64,000 bases of DNA, taken from NCBI RefSeq assembly GCF_005222675.1, contig NZ_STGE01000013.1, positions 1 to 64,000 of the forward strand, written 5' to 3'. The translations under genes were made by a program, and so were the position numbers. The DNA is from Mycolicibacterium sp. CR10 (lineage in GTDB: Bacteria > Actinomycetota > Actinomycetes > Mycobacteriales > Mycobacteriaceae). Below, one piece after another: positions 1-9,817 of this stretch (positions within the stretch are counted from its first letter, which is position 1; each line of letters starts with the position of its first letter). The notes under the pieces are model-generated. The model made no database searches, was not told where the DNA came from, and saw only the letters and a list, made by a program, of their open reading frames with translations.

Positions 1-69
1 AGTCCCAGCCCCGTCGTCGGCATCAACCTCCCCACCGAAACCGACCCCAACCGACTCCACGCAGCTTGA
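1..69 (+). CDS. 3' end of an unidentified gene (partial)
   Basis: Frame 1 stays open from the window edge to a TGA at 67-69. It gives the last 22 residues of a protein ending in PTETDPNRLHAA, with the GC-rich third positions typical of coding sequence here. It is convergent with tatB. Too little is present to identify the family. Confidence 0.4.
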   Translation, partial: SPSPVVGINLPTETDPNRLHAA

Positions 70-79
70 CATCGCCCGC

Positions 80-98
80 GGAATGCCATTTCGCCGAG
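80..98. repeat. Half-copy of the GGAATGCCATTTCG repeat
   Basis: This 19-nt stretch between two convergent genes shares GGAATGCCATTTCG with each arm of the perfect inverted repeat at 15348-15412. After that the match breaks down by one base. The partner arm is absent here, so it cannot form the long hairpin alone. It may be a decayed member of a dispersed intergenic repeat. Confidence 0.5.
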
Positions 99-102
99 GT
101 GA

Positions 103-567
103 CTACGTGGCGTCGGGGTCGAAGGGTGTCGACGCTGATGTGGATGTCGAGGCCGATGCCGACGCCGAAGGTTCAGGCTGCGTGGCCTCAGGTGCGGCTG
201 CGACGGCCGGAGCGACCTCCGCCGGGCCATGGGCTGACTGCGGCTTCTCCGAGGATTGAGCTTTCGGCGTGCCGTCGAATGCGCCCGTGAAGATCGAGTC
301 GTCGCCGTCGAGCAGGTGCTTCGTCAGCGCCGCCCTCGGTGTCATGCCCCGCAGCTTCTGCAGCTCGGACAGGGGCTCGCGCAGATCGTCGAACTCCGGG
401 CCGAGATCCTCGCGGAGCTGACTGGTCGCGCCGCTGATGTAGTCCCTGGCCTGGCGCAGGGAGCTGGACGTCCAGCGGATCGCCCCGGGCAGCCGTTCCG
501 GTCCGAGGATCACCAGGCCGGCGATCACCAGGACCAACATCTCGCCCCAACCGACGTTGGCGAACAT
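103..567 (-). CDS. tatB: Twin-arginine translocase subunit TatB
   Basis: The 154-residue protein begins with one membrane helix (about residues 4-22) followed by GPERLP, the hinge of TatA/TatB proteins. An amphipathic helix and a variable tail rich in Ala, Ser and Thr follow. TatB recognises folded Tat substrates together with TatC and passes them to TatA pores in the cytoplasmic membrane. The start lies 3 nt after the htrA stop on the same strand, so it is probably the last gene of a sigE-rseA-htrA-tatB group, the same order as Rv1221-Rv1224. The low-complexity [13 protein letters not shown] stretch near the C-terminus is unremarkable for the family. Confidence 0.95.
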   Translation of the reverse strand: MFANVGWGEMLVLVIAGLVILGPERLPGAIRWTSSSLRQARDYISGATSQLREDLGPEFDDLREPLSELQKLRGMTPRAALTKHLLDGDDSIFTGAFDGTPKAQSSEKPQSAHGPAEVAPAVAAAPEATQPEPSASASASTSTSASTPFDPDAT

Positions 568-570
568 CGG

Positions 571-2070
<1,500 letters not shown>

Positions 2071-2136
2071 CTATCCGGGCGCCGACACACGCCGACGCAA
2101 CAGCGCTGATGGCGCCGATTGGCTTGAACATCCACC

Positions 2137-2532
2137 CTACCGACGCTTGCGACGGGCGCGCTGCGCACCATCAGCTAACTGCGGCGTTTCCGTCTGCTCC
2201 GGAGCTTGTTCCGGGGGGTGGTGCGGGATCTGGGACAACAGCCCCAGCAAAGAACTCGGCATCGCCACGGGGCACGAGTCCCGCAACGCGGCGCGCGCCT
2301 GCCGCTGGGCGTCGACCTCCACCGCGCACTCGGGGCACAGCGACAGATGGCTGGCCGCGCGCAGGTGCGCCGTCATTCGCAGCTCGCCGTCGGCGAACGC
2401 GGCGATCGCCTCCGTCGACAGATGCTCGGTCGACCCGAACTGGCGCGGACCGACGGGCGCATCGCTTTGCGAAGCAAACTGTGTCGGGAGCCAGGAGAAG
2501 GCGCGTCGGAACGCATGTCCGGGCTCGAACAT
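2137..2532 (-). CDS. rseA: Anti-sigma-E factor RseA
   Basis: The ATG at 2532 gives 131 residues starting MFEPGHAFRRAF. The zinc-binding anti-sigma signature is His62-x3-Cys66-x2-Cys69 (HLSLCPEC). RseA binds and inhibits SigE; in M. tuberculosis it is released by redox and phosphorylation/proteolysis signals (family knowledge). A longer reading frame runs into sigE, but the region past this Met is sigE in another frame. The tail is basic (RARRKRR). It lies 82 bp downstream of sigE and 78 bp upstream of htrA, all on one strand. Confidence 0.93.
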   Translation of the reverse strand: MFEPGHAFRRAFSWLPTQFASQSDAPVGPRQFGSTEHLSTEAIAAFADGELRMTAHLRAASHLSLCPECAVEVDAQRQARAALRDSCPVAMPSSLLGLLSQIPHHPPEQAPEQTETPQLADGAQRARRKRR

Positions 2533-2614
2533 CAGCCGGCTCCTCTCTGCCCGTGTCGTGTCGCGACTACTTCTTCGAATGTAGCGCGGCATCCTGTGGG
2601 GCAACGCGCGAACG

Positions 2615-3454
2615 TCAGGCAGATTTGGCCGTGTTGTCAAAACCGTTGAACCCATCCAGTGTCGCGGCATCCGAATGTCGTGCCAGATGGTCGCGCAGCG
2701 CCTGGCGACCGCGGTGAATGCGACTGCGCACGGTGCCGAGCTTGACGCCCAGGGTGGCGCCGATCTCCTCATACGACAGACCCTCGATGTCGCACAGCAC
2801 CACGGCAGCGCGGAACTCCGGCGGCAGGGAGTCCAGGGCGGCCTGGAGGTCGGGGCCCAGCCGCGAGTCGTGGTAGATCTGCTCCGGGTTGGGCTCGTCC
2901 GCGGGCACCCGGTCGTAGTCCTCGGGCAGCGCCTCCATCCGGATGCGGCCACGGCGCCGGACCATGTCGAGGAACAGGTTGGTGGTGATGCGGTGCAACC
3001 AGCCTTCGAAGGTTCCCGGCTGGTAGTTCTGCACCGAGCGGAACACCCGGATGAAGGTCTCCTGGGTGAGGTCCTCGGCGTCGTGCTGATTGCCTGACAG
3101 GCGGTACGCGAGGCGATACACCCGGTCGGCATGCTGACGCACCAGTTCGTCCCAGCTCGGCATCGCAGCCTTGTCGCCGGTGGCGTCGAACACTGCTGTG
3201 CCGGTCAACTCGTCGTTCGGCTCAACCCACTCGCCGTCGGTGAACTGCTCGAGATGTGCCATCGACACAGGTGCAGTCACGGGAGCGGCGGTTGCGCCGG
3301 CATGAGTGGTCGTCGGATCCTCCAGGTCGTGATGGCAGCGATCACCGGTTGGTAAGCGCTCGATATCGACAACACGGCGCTGTCCGGCTTTCTTCCCCGA
3401 ATCGACCCAGGGCCTCAGGATGTCGCTGCGTGCGCTGAACGCGCCGTCTGTCAT
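2615..3454 (-). CDS. sigE: ECF RNA polymerase sigma factor SigE
   Basis: From the ATG at 3454 the protein has 279 residues. Region sigma-2 spans about 97-165 ([19 protein letters not shown]; core-binding and -10 helices) and sigma-4 about 195-255 ([38 protein letters not shown]). From residue 84 on it is close to M. tuberculosis SigE, while the first 65 residues differ. An internal ATG at 3262 would give 215 residues; shorter SigE isoforms are reported in M. tuberculosis. It controls the surface-stress regulon and is held by RseA, encoded immediately downstream. It is divergent from the methyltransferase gene. Confidence 0.95.
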   Translation of the reverse strand: MTDGAFSARSDILRPWVDSGKKAGQRRVVDIERLPTGDRCHHDLEDPTTTHAGATAAPVTAPVSMAHLEQFTDGEWVEPNDELTGTAVFDATGDKAAMPSWDELVRQHADRVYRLAYRLSGNQHDAEDLTQETFIRVFRSVQNYQPGTFEGWLHRITTNLFLDMVRRRGRIRMEALPEDYDRVPADEPNPEQIYHDSRLGPDLQAALDSLPPEFRAAVVLCDIEGLSYEEIGATLGVKLGTVRSRIHRGRQALRDHLARHSDAATLDGFNGFDNTAKSA

Positions 3455-3498
3455 GCGATTACCGTCTCCCGTGCGGGTGTGCCAGGCATATGAGCAAA

Positions 3499-3517
3499 CT
3501 GAACATTTCCTGAGAAA
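3499..3517 (-). promoter_or_regulatory. Candidate MprA-like direct repeat upstream of sigE
   Basis: On the sigE strand this site reads TTTCTCAGGAAATGTTCAG, two imperfect copies of a TTCTCAG-like element about 45-60 bp before the ATG. sigE is a known MprAB target in M. tuberculosis and MprA sites are loose direct repeats of this kind. The match is by eye. Confidence 0.35.
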
Positions 3518-3620
3518 GATCGCTACCCATTTTTCGACCAGCGAAAACAGCGCTCGCCGCTGCGGATTGTCGCGGACCCGGGCCGGGCGTGTCGCCTTAC
3601 TCGCGGTCCTTGCTTCGCTC

Positions 3621-3626
3621 TACGCT
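3621..3626 (+). promoter_or_regulatory. -10 hexamer TACGCT, leaderless start of the O-methyltransferase
   Basis: TACGCT fits the mycobacterial -10 pattern TANNNT and ends 7 nt before the ATG at 3634. No Shine-Dalgarno sequence is present at usable spacing, so transcription probably begins at the start codon. Confidence 0.45.
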
Positions 3627-3633
3627 GCGGGGC

Positions 3634-4314
3634 ATGGCCAGCACCGACGAGCCCGACGCTCGCTCCGGCGATTCCGGGGCCAGGGCCAGTCAGGCCGAGG
3701 CGATCGTCGCCCACGCCGAACACTCGATCTCCGAGGACGCGATTGTCGCTGCGGCCCGGGAGCGTGCGGTGGACATCGGCGCGGGCGCGGTGACCCCGGC
3801 GGTCGGCGCGCTGCTGTGCGTGCTGGCCAAGCTGACCGGCGCGAAAGCCGTGGTCGAGGTCGGTACCGGGGCGGGTGTCAGCGGGCTGTGGTTGCTGTCC
3901 GGGATGCGCGACGACGGGGTGCTGACGACGATCGACGTCGAACCGGAACACCAACGCATCGCCAAGCAGGCCTACACCGAGGCCGGTGTCGGGCCGGGGC
4001 GCACCCGACTGATCAGCGGCCGCGCCCAGGAGGTCCTCACCCGACTGGCCGACGACTCCTATGACCTGGTGTTCATCGACGCCGACCCTGCCGACCAACC
4101 CCAGTTCGTCATCGAGGGCGTACGACTCCTGCGCCCCGGTGGCGCGATTGTCGTGCATCGCGCTGCGCTGGGCGGGCGCGCCGGCGATGCGTCCGCCAAG
4201 GACAACGAGGTCAGCGCGGTGCGGGAGGCGGCACGGTTGATCGCCGAGGACGAGCGGCTGACACCGGTATTGATCCCCCTGGGTGACGGACTGCTCGCCG
4301 CCGCGCGCGACTGA
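3634..4314 (+). CDS. SAM-dependent O-methyltransferase (Rv1220c-like)
   Basis: This 226-residue class I methyltransferase of the caffeoyl-CoA/catechol family carries the SAM motif [13 protein letters not shown], an acidic ribose-binding segment TTIDVEPEH and a metal-binding segment LVFIDADP. The substrate is unknown. I chose the ATG at 3634 over an in-frame start at 3589 because homology to Rv1220c begins near residue 20 and a -10 element sits just before it. It is divergent from sigE, as in M. tuberculosis. Confidence 0.88.
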   Translation: MASTDEPDARSGDSGARASQAEAIVAHAEHSISEDAIVAAARERAVDIGAGAVTPAVGALLCVLAKLTGAKAVVEVGTGAGVSGLWLLSGMRDDGVLTTIDVEPEHQRIAKQAYTEAGVGPGRTRLISGRAQEVLTRLADDSYDLVFIDADPADQPQFVIEGVRLLRPGGAIVVHRAALGGRAGDASAKDNEVSAVREAARLIAEDERLTPVLIPLGDGLLAAARD

Positions 4315-4467
4315 CCCACCCCCCATCGCGGAGAGTCCGACGCTCCGACCGTGCGCCCAGGGCGGACGTCTGCCTCGAATCCCGCCCTTAACGCACGTTC
4401 GGCGACGGGCCGACCCGCGATCGCAGACACCTTGACGAATTCTTGATGCTCGACGCCCTTGACGGCC

Positions 4468-4504
4468 GCTAAACGTGCGTTTAGCGTACTGAACATGCGT
4501 TCAG
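4468..4504. promoter_or_regulatory. Two tandem palindromic operators over the TetR start codon
   Basis: Site 1 (4468-4485) is GCTAAACG-TG-CGTTTAGC, with 8-bp arms. Site 2 (4489-4504) is CTGAAC-ATGC-GTTCAG, and its centre contains the ATG at 4495. The two share a CTRAAC....GTTYAG core and their centres are 20 bp apart, two helical turns, which suits two TetR dimers on one face. Autoregulation of the downstream regulator-exporter operon is the natural reading. Confidence 0.75.
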
Positions 4505-5178
4505 CGGAGGATCTCACCACCACGGCCCGAATCCGGGACGCGGCCATCGACCTGTTCGGCCGCGACGGATTCAGGGTCGGCCTGCGGGCGATCGCGACGG
4601 CAGCCGGGGTGAGCCCGGGACTCGTCATCCACCACTTCGGCTCCAAGGAGGGGTTGCACAAAGCGTGCGACGACTACATCGCCGAAACCATCCGCACCAG
4701 CAAGTCCGAGACCATCCAGAGCGCTGACCCCGCAACGTGGTTCGCGCAGCTGGCCGAGATCGAGGAGTACGCGCCGATGATGGCGTATCTGGTGCGGAGC
4801 ATGCAGGCCGGAGGAGATCTCGCGAAGATGCTGTGGCACACCATGATCGACAATACCGAGCAGTACATCGAGGAGGGTGTGCGTGCCGGCACCGTCAAGC
4901 CGAGCCGGGACCCCAAGGGCCGGGCACGTTTCCTGGCCATGGCTGGCGGCGGCGGTTTCCTGCTCTATCTGCAGTTGCACGACGACCCGACGAATCTCCC
5001 TGCCGTGCTTCACGACTACACCGAGGCCATGGTGCTGCCCGCCCTCGAGCTGTACACCCAGGGCCTGATGGCCGACTCGACCATGTACGACGCGTTCCTT
5101 GCACGACAGACGGAAGGCATCCCGATCACGGGAGCCCCTGAGGACCCCGACACCGGAGAGGACACCGACCGGCCATGA
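4495..5178 (+). CDS. TetR-family repressor of the ABC exporter operon (Rv1219c-like)
   Basis: The 227-residue protein has an N-terminal TetR helix-turn-helix (about 20-62, with [16 protein letters not shown]) and a C-terminal ligand domain of mixed helices ending in an acidic tail. The ATG at 4495 is preferred to one 36 bp upstream because the family begins just before the HTH and the operator overlaps this codon. Its stop overlaps the ABC ATPase start by 4 bp (ATGA), so regulator and exporter are cotranscribed. By analogy with Rv1219c-Rv1217c it likely represses its own operon until a lipophilic drug-like ligand binds. Confidence 0.9.
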   Translation: MRSAEDLTTTARIRDAAIDLFGRDGFRVGLRAIATAAGVSPGLVIHHFGSKEGLHKACDDYIAETIRTSKSETIQSADPATWFAQLAEIEEYAPMMAYLVRSMQAGGDLAKMLWHTMIDNTEQYIEEGVRAGTVKPSRDPKGRARFLAMAGGGGFLLYLQLHDDPTNLPAVLHDYTEAMVLPALELYTQGLMADSTMYDAFLARQTEGIPITGAPEDPDTGEDTDRP

Positions 5179-6137
5179 CCGCACAACCCGCCATCGACAT
5201 CCACAACCTGACGAAGAACTTCGGTTCGGTGCGCGCCCTCGACGGACTCGAGCTGTCCGTCGCCGAGGGCGAGGTCCACGGCTTCCTCGGACCCAACGGC
5301 GCGGGGAAGTCGACGACGATCCGCGTCCTCCTCGGCCTCGTTCGCGCTGACGCCGGCACCGTGCGACTGCTCGGCGGTGACCCGTGGACGAATGCCGTGC
5401 CGTTGCACCGTCAACTCGCCTACGTACCAGGCGATGTGACGCTGTGGCCCACGCTGACCGGTGGCGAGACGATCGACCTGTTGGCCCGCATGCGTGGCGG
5501 GATCGACGAACCCCGTCGCGCGGAACTCGTCGAGAGGTTCGGCCTCGACCCCACGAAGAAGGCGCGCACCTACTCCAAGGGCAATCGGCAGAAGGTGTCG
5601 CTGGTCTCCGCGTTCTCCTCACGCGCCAGGCTGCTGCTACTCGACGAACCCAGCAGCGGTCTGGACCCGTTGATGGAGAACGTGTTTCAGCAGTGTGTCG
5701 GTGAAGCGCGGGACCGCGGTGTCACGGTCCTGCTGTCCAGCCACATCCTTGCCGAGACGGAGGCGCTGTGCGACCGCGTCACCATCATCCGGGCGGGCCG
5801 AACCGTCGAGACCGGCACGCTGGAGTCGATGCGCCATTTGTCGCGAACCTCGATCAAGGCCGAGATGATCCGCAATCCCGGCGATCTCACCCGGATCCGC
5901 GGTGTCGAGGATGTCAGCATCGACGGCAACACGCTACGCGCGCAGGTCGACGGCGAGAGCCTGGCCGAGGTGATCAAGATGCTCGGCGACGCGGGCGTGC
6001 GCAGTCTCGTGAGCCAGCCGCCGACCTTGGAAGAACTTTTCCTCCGGCACTACGACATCAGCGACACCGGTGACACGGGTGACACGGGTGACACCGGTGA
6101 CACAGCCAACGACGAGTCGCAGCAGGTGAGCGCATGA
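5175..6137 (+). CDS. ABC exporter ATP-binding subunit (Rv1218c-like)
   Basis: The 320-residue nucleotide-binding protein has Walker [10 protein letters not shown] (39-47), a Q-loop region near 83, a variant signature YSKGNRQK (133-140) in place of LSGGQ, and Walker [13 protein letters not shown] (153-164). It pairs with the membrane subunit whose start overlaps its stop by 4 bp. In M. tuberculosis the orthologous pair Rv1218c/Rv1217c is linked to multidrug efflux. The C-terminus carries an in-frame run of Gly-Asp-Thr repeats coded by a 9-bp tandem repeat (6063-6104). Confidence 0.92.
   Translation: MTAQPAIDIHNLTKNFGSVRALDGLELSVAEGEVHGFLGPNGAGKSTTIRVLLGLVRADAGTVRLLGGDPWTNAVPLHRQLAYVPGDVTLWPTLTGGETIDLLARMRGGIDEPRRAELVERFGLDPTKKARTYSKGNRQKVSLVSAFSSRARLLLLDEPSSGLDPLMENVFQQCVGEARDRGVTVLLSSHILAETEALCDRVTIIRAGRTVETGTLESMRHLSRTSIKAEMIRNPGDLTRIRGVEDVSIDGNTLRAQVDGESLAEVIKMLGDAGVRSLVSQPPTLEELFLRHYDISDTGDTGDTGDTGDTANDESQQVSA
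6063..6104 (+). repeat. 9-bp tandem repeat encoding Asp-Thr-Gly
   Basis: Four full units GACACSGGT, differing only at the sixth base, and a partial fifth lie in frame near the 3' end of the ABC ATPase gene. Unit gain or loss would change the length of a disordered tail without a frameshift. Confidence 0.85.
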
Positions 6138-7780
6138 GCATCGTGGTGGAGCCTCGGCATCTGCCCGCCCACCAGGCGCCCGCGCGGGGCACGATCTTCT
6201 CGGGAACCGCTGGGCTGCTTCGGCTGTATCTCCGCCGCGACCGAATCGTGCTGCCCCTGTGGGTGCTGCTGCTGTCGGTGCCGCTGTCCACGGTGTACGT
6301 CGGCAGCACCGAGGCGGTGTACCCGACCGACGCGGACCGCGCGTCGCTGGTCGCGTCGATCATGGCCAGTCCGGCACAACGGGCGCTCTACGGCCGGGTC
6401 TTCAACGACAGCATCGGCGCCGTGGGGATCTGGAAGGCAGGGATGTTCCACGTCCTGATCGCGGTGGCGGTGATTCTCACGGTGATCCGACACACCCGTG
6501 GCGACGAGGAGACTGGGCGCTCAGAGCTCATCGACTCCACCGCCGTGGGGCGCTACGCAAGCCTGACCGCGGCACTGCTGCTCGCAGGCGGCGCGTCGGT
6601 ACTGACCGCGGCGATCGGCACCGCGGGTCTGCTCACCCAGAACATTCCGGCGGCCGGGTCACTGGCTTTCGGTGCCGCGCTTGCCTGTTCGGGTCTGGTG
6701 TTCGCGGCGGTGGCCGCGGTCGCGGCTCAGTTGTCCCCGAGTGCACGGTTCTCGCGCGGCGCCGCGTTCGCCGTGCTCGCGGCGGCGTTCACACTGCGCG
6801 CCGTCGGCGATGCGGGGCCGCGTGCGGAGTTTCTCACCTGGCTGTCGCCGCTGGGGTGGTCACTGCAGGTGCGGCCCTTCGCCGGCGACAGGTTCTGGGT
6901 GCTGGGGCTGCACCTCGCGCTCACCGTGGGCCTGGTCGCGGTCGCCTACCGGCTGTTGGCACGGCGCGACGTCGGCGCGGGACTGCTCGCCGAACGTCTC
7001 GGGCCCCCACGTGCCGGGACCGACCTGCGTGGCGTCGTGACGTTGGCGTGGCGGCTCGACCGTGGCGCGCTGACGCTGTGGACGGTCGGGCTGAGCCTCT
7101 ACGGCCTGGTCATCGGCAGCATCGTCCACGGCATCGGCGACGAGATCGGCGACAGCCAGGCCGCCCGAGACGTCGTGGTGCGCCTCGGCGGTAGCGATGC
7201 CCTGGAGCAGGCGTTCATCGCGGTGGCATTCAGCATGCTCGGCATGGTCGCCGCGGCGTTCGCGATCTCGTTGACCCTGCGGCTGCATCAGGAGGAATCC
7301 ACCCAGCACGCGGAGGCGGTGCTCTCGGGCGCGGTGAGTCGCACTCGCTGGCTGGCCAGTCACCTACTGTTCGCGATCGGCGGCTCGGCCGGCGCGCTGC
7401 TGGTCGCAGGCGTCGTGACCGGGGTGACGTACGGCGCCAGCGCGGGCGACATCGCCGGCACGTTGCCGACGGTGCTCGGCACCGTGGCCGTGCAGCTACC
7501 CGCCGTCTGGCTGCTGGTCGCGGTCACGGTGGCCCTGTTCGGGGTGCTGCCACGGTTCACGCCGGTCGCCTGGGGTGTGTTGATCGCGTTCATCGCCGTG
7601 TTCCTGCTCGGCTCGCTGGCGAACTCACCACAGTGGCTGCTCAACCTCGAACCCTTCACCCACATTCCCCGCGTCGGAACGGGCGAGTTCACCGCGGCAC
7701 CGCTGTTCTGGCTGCTGGCGCTTGATTCCGCCCTGATCATGTTGGGCATCATCGCCTTTCGACGCCGCGACCTGCGCTGA
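6134..7780 (+). CDS. ABC exporter membrane subunit (Rv1217c-like)
   Basis: The 548-residue integral membrane protein has about twelve hydrophobic segments in two similar halves, the first beginning [18 protein letters not shown] and the second [18 protein letters not shown]. It is an ABC-2 type permease of the tetronasin/antibiotic exporter kind that serves as the pore for the preceding ATPase. The ATGA overlap with that gene supports translational coupling. It lacks a nucleotide-binding motif of its own. Confidence 0.9.
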   Translation: MSIVVEPRHLPAHQAPARGTIFSGTAGLLRLYLRRDRIVLPLWVLLLSVPLSTVYVGSTEAVYPTDADRASLVASIMASPAQRALYGRVFNDSIGAVGIWKAGMFHVLIAVAVILTVIRHTRGDEETGRSELIDSTAVGRYASLTAALLLAGGASVLTAAIGTAGLLTQNIPAAGSLAFGAALACSGLVFAAVAAVAAQLSPSARFSRGAAFAVLAAAFTLRAVGDAGPRAEFLTWLSPLGWSLQVRPFAGDRFWVLGLHLALTVGLVAVAYRLLARRDVGAGLLAERLGPPRAGTDLRGVVTLAWRLDRGALTLWTVGLSLYGLVIGSIVHGIGDEIGDSQAARDVVVRLGGSDALEQAFIAVAFSMLGMVAAAFAISLTLRLHQEESTQHAEAVLSGAVSRTRWLASHLLFAIGGSAGALLVAGVVTGVTYGASAGDIAGTLPTVLGTVAVQLPAVWLLVAVTVALFGVLPRFTPVAWGVLIAFIAVFLLGSLANSPQWLLNLEPFTHIPRVGTGEFTAAPLFWLLALDSALIMLGIIAFRRRDLR

Positions 7781-7788
7781 GAGTTGCC

Positions 7789-8463
7789 ATGAAGATCGCC
7801 CTTCAGACCGCTGCAACGGTCGTGGCCGGACTGCTGTTCTTCGGGTTGGTGCTGTTCTTGCCCGCGGGAACGTTCGGCTATTGGCAGGCGTGGGTCTTCA
7901 TTGCGCTGTTCGCCATCACCACGACGATCCCCAGCCTCTACCTCGCCGTGAACAGTCCCGCTGCTCTGCAGCGCAGGCTGAAGGCGGGCCCCACCGCGGA
8001 AACCCGCCCCGCGCAACGGATCATCATCTCGGCCACGCTGTTGGCGTCCGTGGCGATGTTCGTTGTGAGCGCACTGGACCACAGGTTCGGGTGGTCGACG
8101 GTTCCGTTGTGGGCCATCGTTCTCGGCGAAGTACTGGTGGTCGTCGGGCTCGCCGGCGCGCAGCTGGTGGTTGTGCAGAACGCCTACGCATCAGCCACCA
8201 TTACCGTGGAGGCAGACCAGCCGCTCGTCTCGACGGGTCTGTACGGCATCGTGCGGCATCCGATGTACTCCGGCGCCCTGATCATGATGGCAGGCACTCC
8301 TTTGGCGCTGGACTCGCTGTGGGGCCTGGCCGTCGTGGTCCTGGCGGTGCCGGCACTGGTCGCCCGCATCCTCGACGAGGAGAAAATGCTCGTCGAGGAG
8401 TTGAGCGGCTACCGCGAGTACACGACCCAGGTGCGCTCGCGGCTGGTTCCCGGCGTGTGGTGA
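7789..8463 (+). CDS. Isoprenylcysteine methyltransferase-like membrane protein (Rv1216c-like)
   Basis: The 224-residue protein has five or so membrane helices and the C-terminal signature of the ICMT/PEMT superfamily: GLYGIVRHPMYSG (around 154-166) and a RILDEEKMLVEEL segment followed by GYREY. The His-Pro and the Glu-Glu/Tyr-Arg pieces form the SAM site in the family. The substrate is unknown. It begins 8 bp after the exporter permease and is likely the last gene of that operon. Confidence 0.82.
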   Translation: MKIALQTAATVVAGLLFFGLVLFLPAGTFGYWQAWVFIALFAITTTIPSLYLAVNSPAALQRRLKAGPTAETRPAQRIIISATLLASVAMFVVSALDHRFGWSTVPLWAIVLGEVLVVVGLAGAQLVVVQNAYASATITVEADQPLVSTGLYGIVRHPMYSGALIMMAGTPLALDSLWGLAVVVLAVPALVARILDEEKMLVEELSGYREYTTQVRSRLVPGVW

Positions 8464-8640
8464 CCTCACCGGGCGTCTGCACATCGGGTGAACGCCGTTG
8501 TTGCGCTGTGGATTTCACAGGTGCCTACAGAGCAAAATCACCGGAAGCACGGGGCGTCGTCGCTGACATGGGCCGAAAGCCACCGCCCGTCACTGATTTC
8601 CTGCGACAATGCTGACGACAATCGATGGATTGGACTCACC
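8464..8640. other. Intergenic 177 bp, nothing recognised
   Basis: This stretch separates the exporter operon from the next gene. An in-frame GTG at 8488 would extend the downstream protein by 51 residues, but the extension looks unlike protein of this genome. I see no clear hairpin or operator. Confidence 0.4.
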
Positions 8641-9138
8641 ATGTCGAAGATCGAAAACTCGTTGTCAGAAAACGAGTTCGTGCTGATTCGCGAGACCACG
8701 AAAGCACAGATGGACGGTCTCGACGAAGATGACCTGCTCGACTTACACACTCGCGTTCGACGAGCCCGCACCAAGTACGTGAAGTTGTACCGGCGCGCGG
8801 GTGCGGCCAAGGTCGGCCAGAAACGCGGCCGCGGATCGGGCAAATCGGCGAACCAGCGCAACGCCGACAAGGCCGAGGTGTTCGAGGATGCGCTCAGCAG
8901 GGTCAGCCGTCAACTGGCAACGGTGTCCAAGAACAGCGCCCGCGCGCTGAAGGATGAGCGGTTGGCCCGCGCCCGCAACGAGGCGCCCGACGTCGTCAAC
9001 GTCGATGGCTCCGGCAGCACAGCCGGCTCGCCGTCGAAGTCCCGCGTGATCGCCCGCAAGACCTCCGGTCGCAAGAAGTTCGAAGCATCAACCAAAGCAG
9101 CGGGGGCACGTCGCCAGGCTCGGCGGGACGCGCGCTGA
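8641..9138 (+). CDS. Conserved hypothetical basic protein
   Basis: The 165-residue protein starts MSKIENSLSENEFVL. Residues 1-60 form a predicted helical region with DLLDLHTRVRRARTKYVKLYRR. The remainder is Lys/Arg/Ser/Ala-rich with motifs such as GQKRGRGSGKSANQRN and RKTSGRKK. There is no membrane segment, signal or catalytic motif. High positive charge in the second half suggests nucleic-acid binding, which is inference only. It is convergent with the TetR gene at 9160. I do not recognise the family by function. Confidence 0.75.
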   Translation: MSKIENSLSENEFVLIRETTKAQMDGLDEDDLLDLHTRVRRARTKYVKLYRRAGAAKVGQKRGRGSGKSANQRNADKAEVFEDALSRVSRQLATVSKNSARALKDERLARARNEAPDVVNVDGSGSTAGSPSKSRVIARKTSGRKKFEASTKAAGARRQARRDAR

Positions 9139-9159
9139 CGGAGCGACGCGGCCGCTGAG

Positions 9160-9729
9160 TCACCGGCCGACGGCGATGATGCGGGCTGCCGCCTCGACAG
9201 CGGCAGCCCGACGACGGGTGATGACGGTCGGATCCTCGGTCGTGGCATTGGGATGTGGCAGATGCATCCACGCCAGGCCGATCCCGATGAGCAGCACGAG
9301 CAGATCGACGGGCTCCCAGAGGGAGTCGACGTGGCCCTCTGCCTGGGCGGCTTCGATGGCGGCGACGTGTTGGTCGGGAATGGGCCGTCCGTCGGCGCGG
9401 GGTTGGTCGAGGGTGACGCCTTCCAGGTGTGCCCAGGTGATCATTCGGTAGTGCTCGGGGTGGACGCGGGCCAAATCGTAGATATCGCCCGCGAACTCGG
9501 AGACGGCGTCGGGCCGCAGGGTGACGGCGCGGAAGAATTCGGCGCTGTCGGCGGCCACCACGTCCCGAAACAGTGTCTCCTTGTCCCCGAAGTGGGCGTA
9601 GAGGCGTTCCTTGCTGGCCTGGGCGGTCCGCGCGATTCGGTCGATCCGGCCACCCGCCAGTCCGTAGCGGGCGAACTCCGCCCGGGCGGCAGCCAGGATC
9701 TCACCCCGCAGCTCGACAGTGCTTCTCAC
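9160..9729 (-). CDS. TetR-family regulator, divergent from acyltransferase
   Basis: The GTG at 9729 gives 189 residues. The HTH (about 25-50) contains GGRIDRIARTAQASKERLYAHFGDKETL, followed by a TetR_C_31-like ligand domain. I chose GTG 9729 over an upstream start at 9852 because the latter runs into the divergent gene, and because a -10 TATGAT ends 6 nt before this GTG. A palindrome in the short intergenic region is the likely operator for both genes. Ligand unknown. Confidence 0.85.
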   Translation of the reverse strand: MRSTVELRGEILAAARAEFARYGLAGGRIDRIARTAQASKERLYAHFGDKETLFRDVVAADSAEFFRAVTLRPDAVSEFAGDIYDLARVHPEHYRMITWAHLEGVTLDQPRADGRPIPDQHVAAIEAAQAEGHVDSLWEPVDLLVLLIGIGLAWMHLPHPNATTEDPTVITRRRAAAVEAAARIIAVGR

Positions 9730-9735
9730 AGGAAG

Positions 9736-9741
9736 ATCATA
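9736..9741 (-). promoter_or_regulatory. -10 TATGAT, leaderless TetR promoter
   Basis: On the minus strand TATGAT is followed by 6 nt and the GTG start at 9729. It is one of the best -10 matches in the window and implies a transcript starting at the codon. Confidence 0.6.
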
Positions 9742-9746
9742 ATCAG

Positions 9747-9760
9747 ACGAACTGGTTCGT
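9747..9760. promoter_or_regulatory. TetR operator ACGAAC-TG-GTTCGT
   Basis: A 6+2+6 palindrome lies directly upstream of the TetR -10 and between the two divergent genes, 57 bp before the acyltransferase start. Position and form match a TetR-dimer operator controlling both directions. Confidence 0.65.
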
Positions 9761-9817
9761 TCGGTATCGTGGCTCTCAGTGAGTGCACGGAAGATACATA
9801 AGGAGACCTGAGCCAGA

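Noticed and set aside
2532..3132. Extended rseA frame running upstream into sigE
   Set aside because: The extra part is sigE read in another frame; the RseA family begins at MFEPGH with the ATG at 2532.
6063..6104. Short direct repeats as a CRISPR array
   Set aside because: The 9-bp units are adjacent without spacers and are in frame inside a coding gene.
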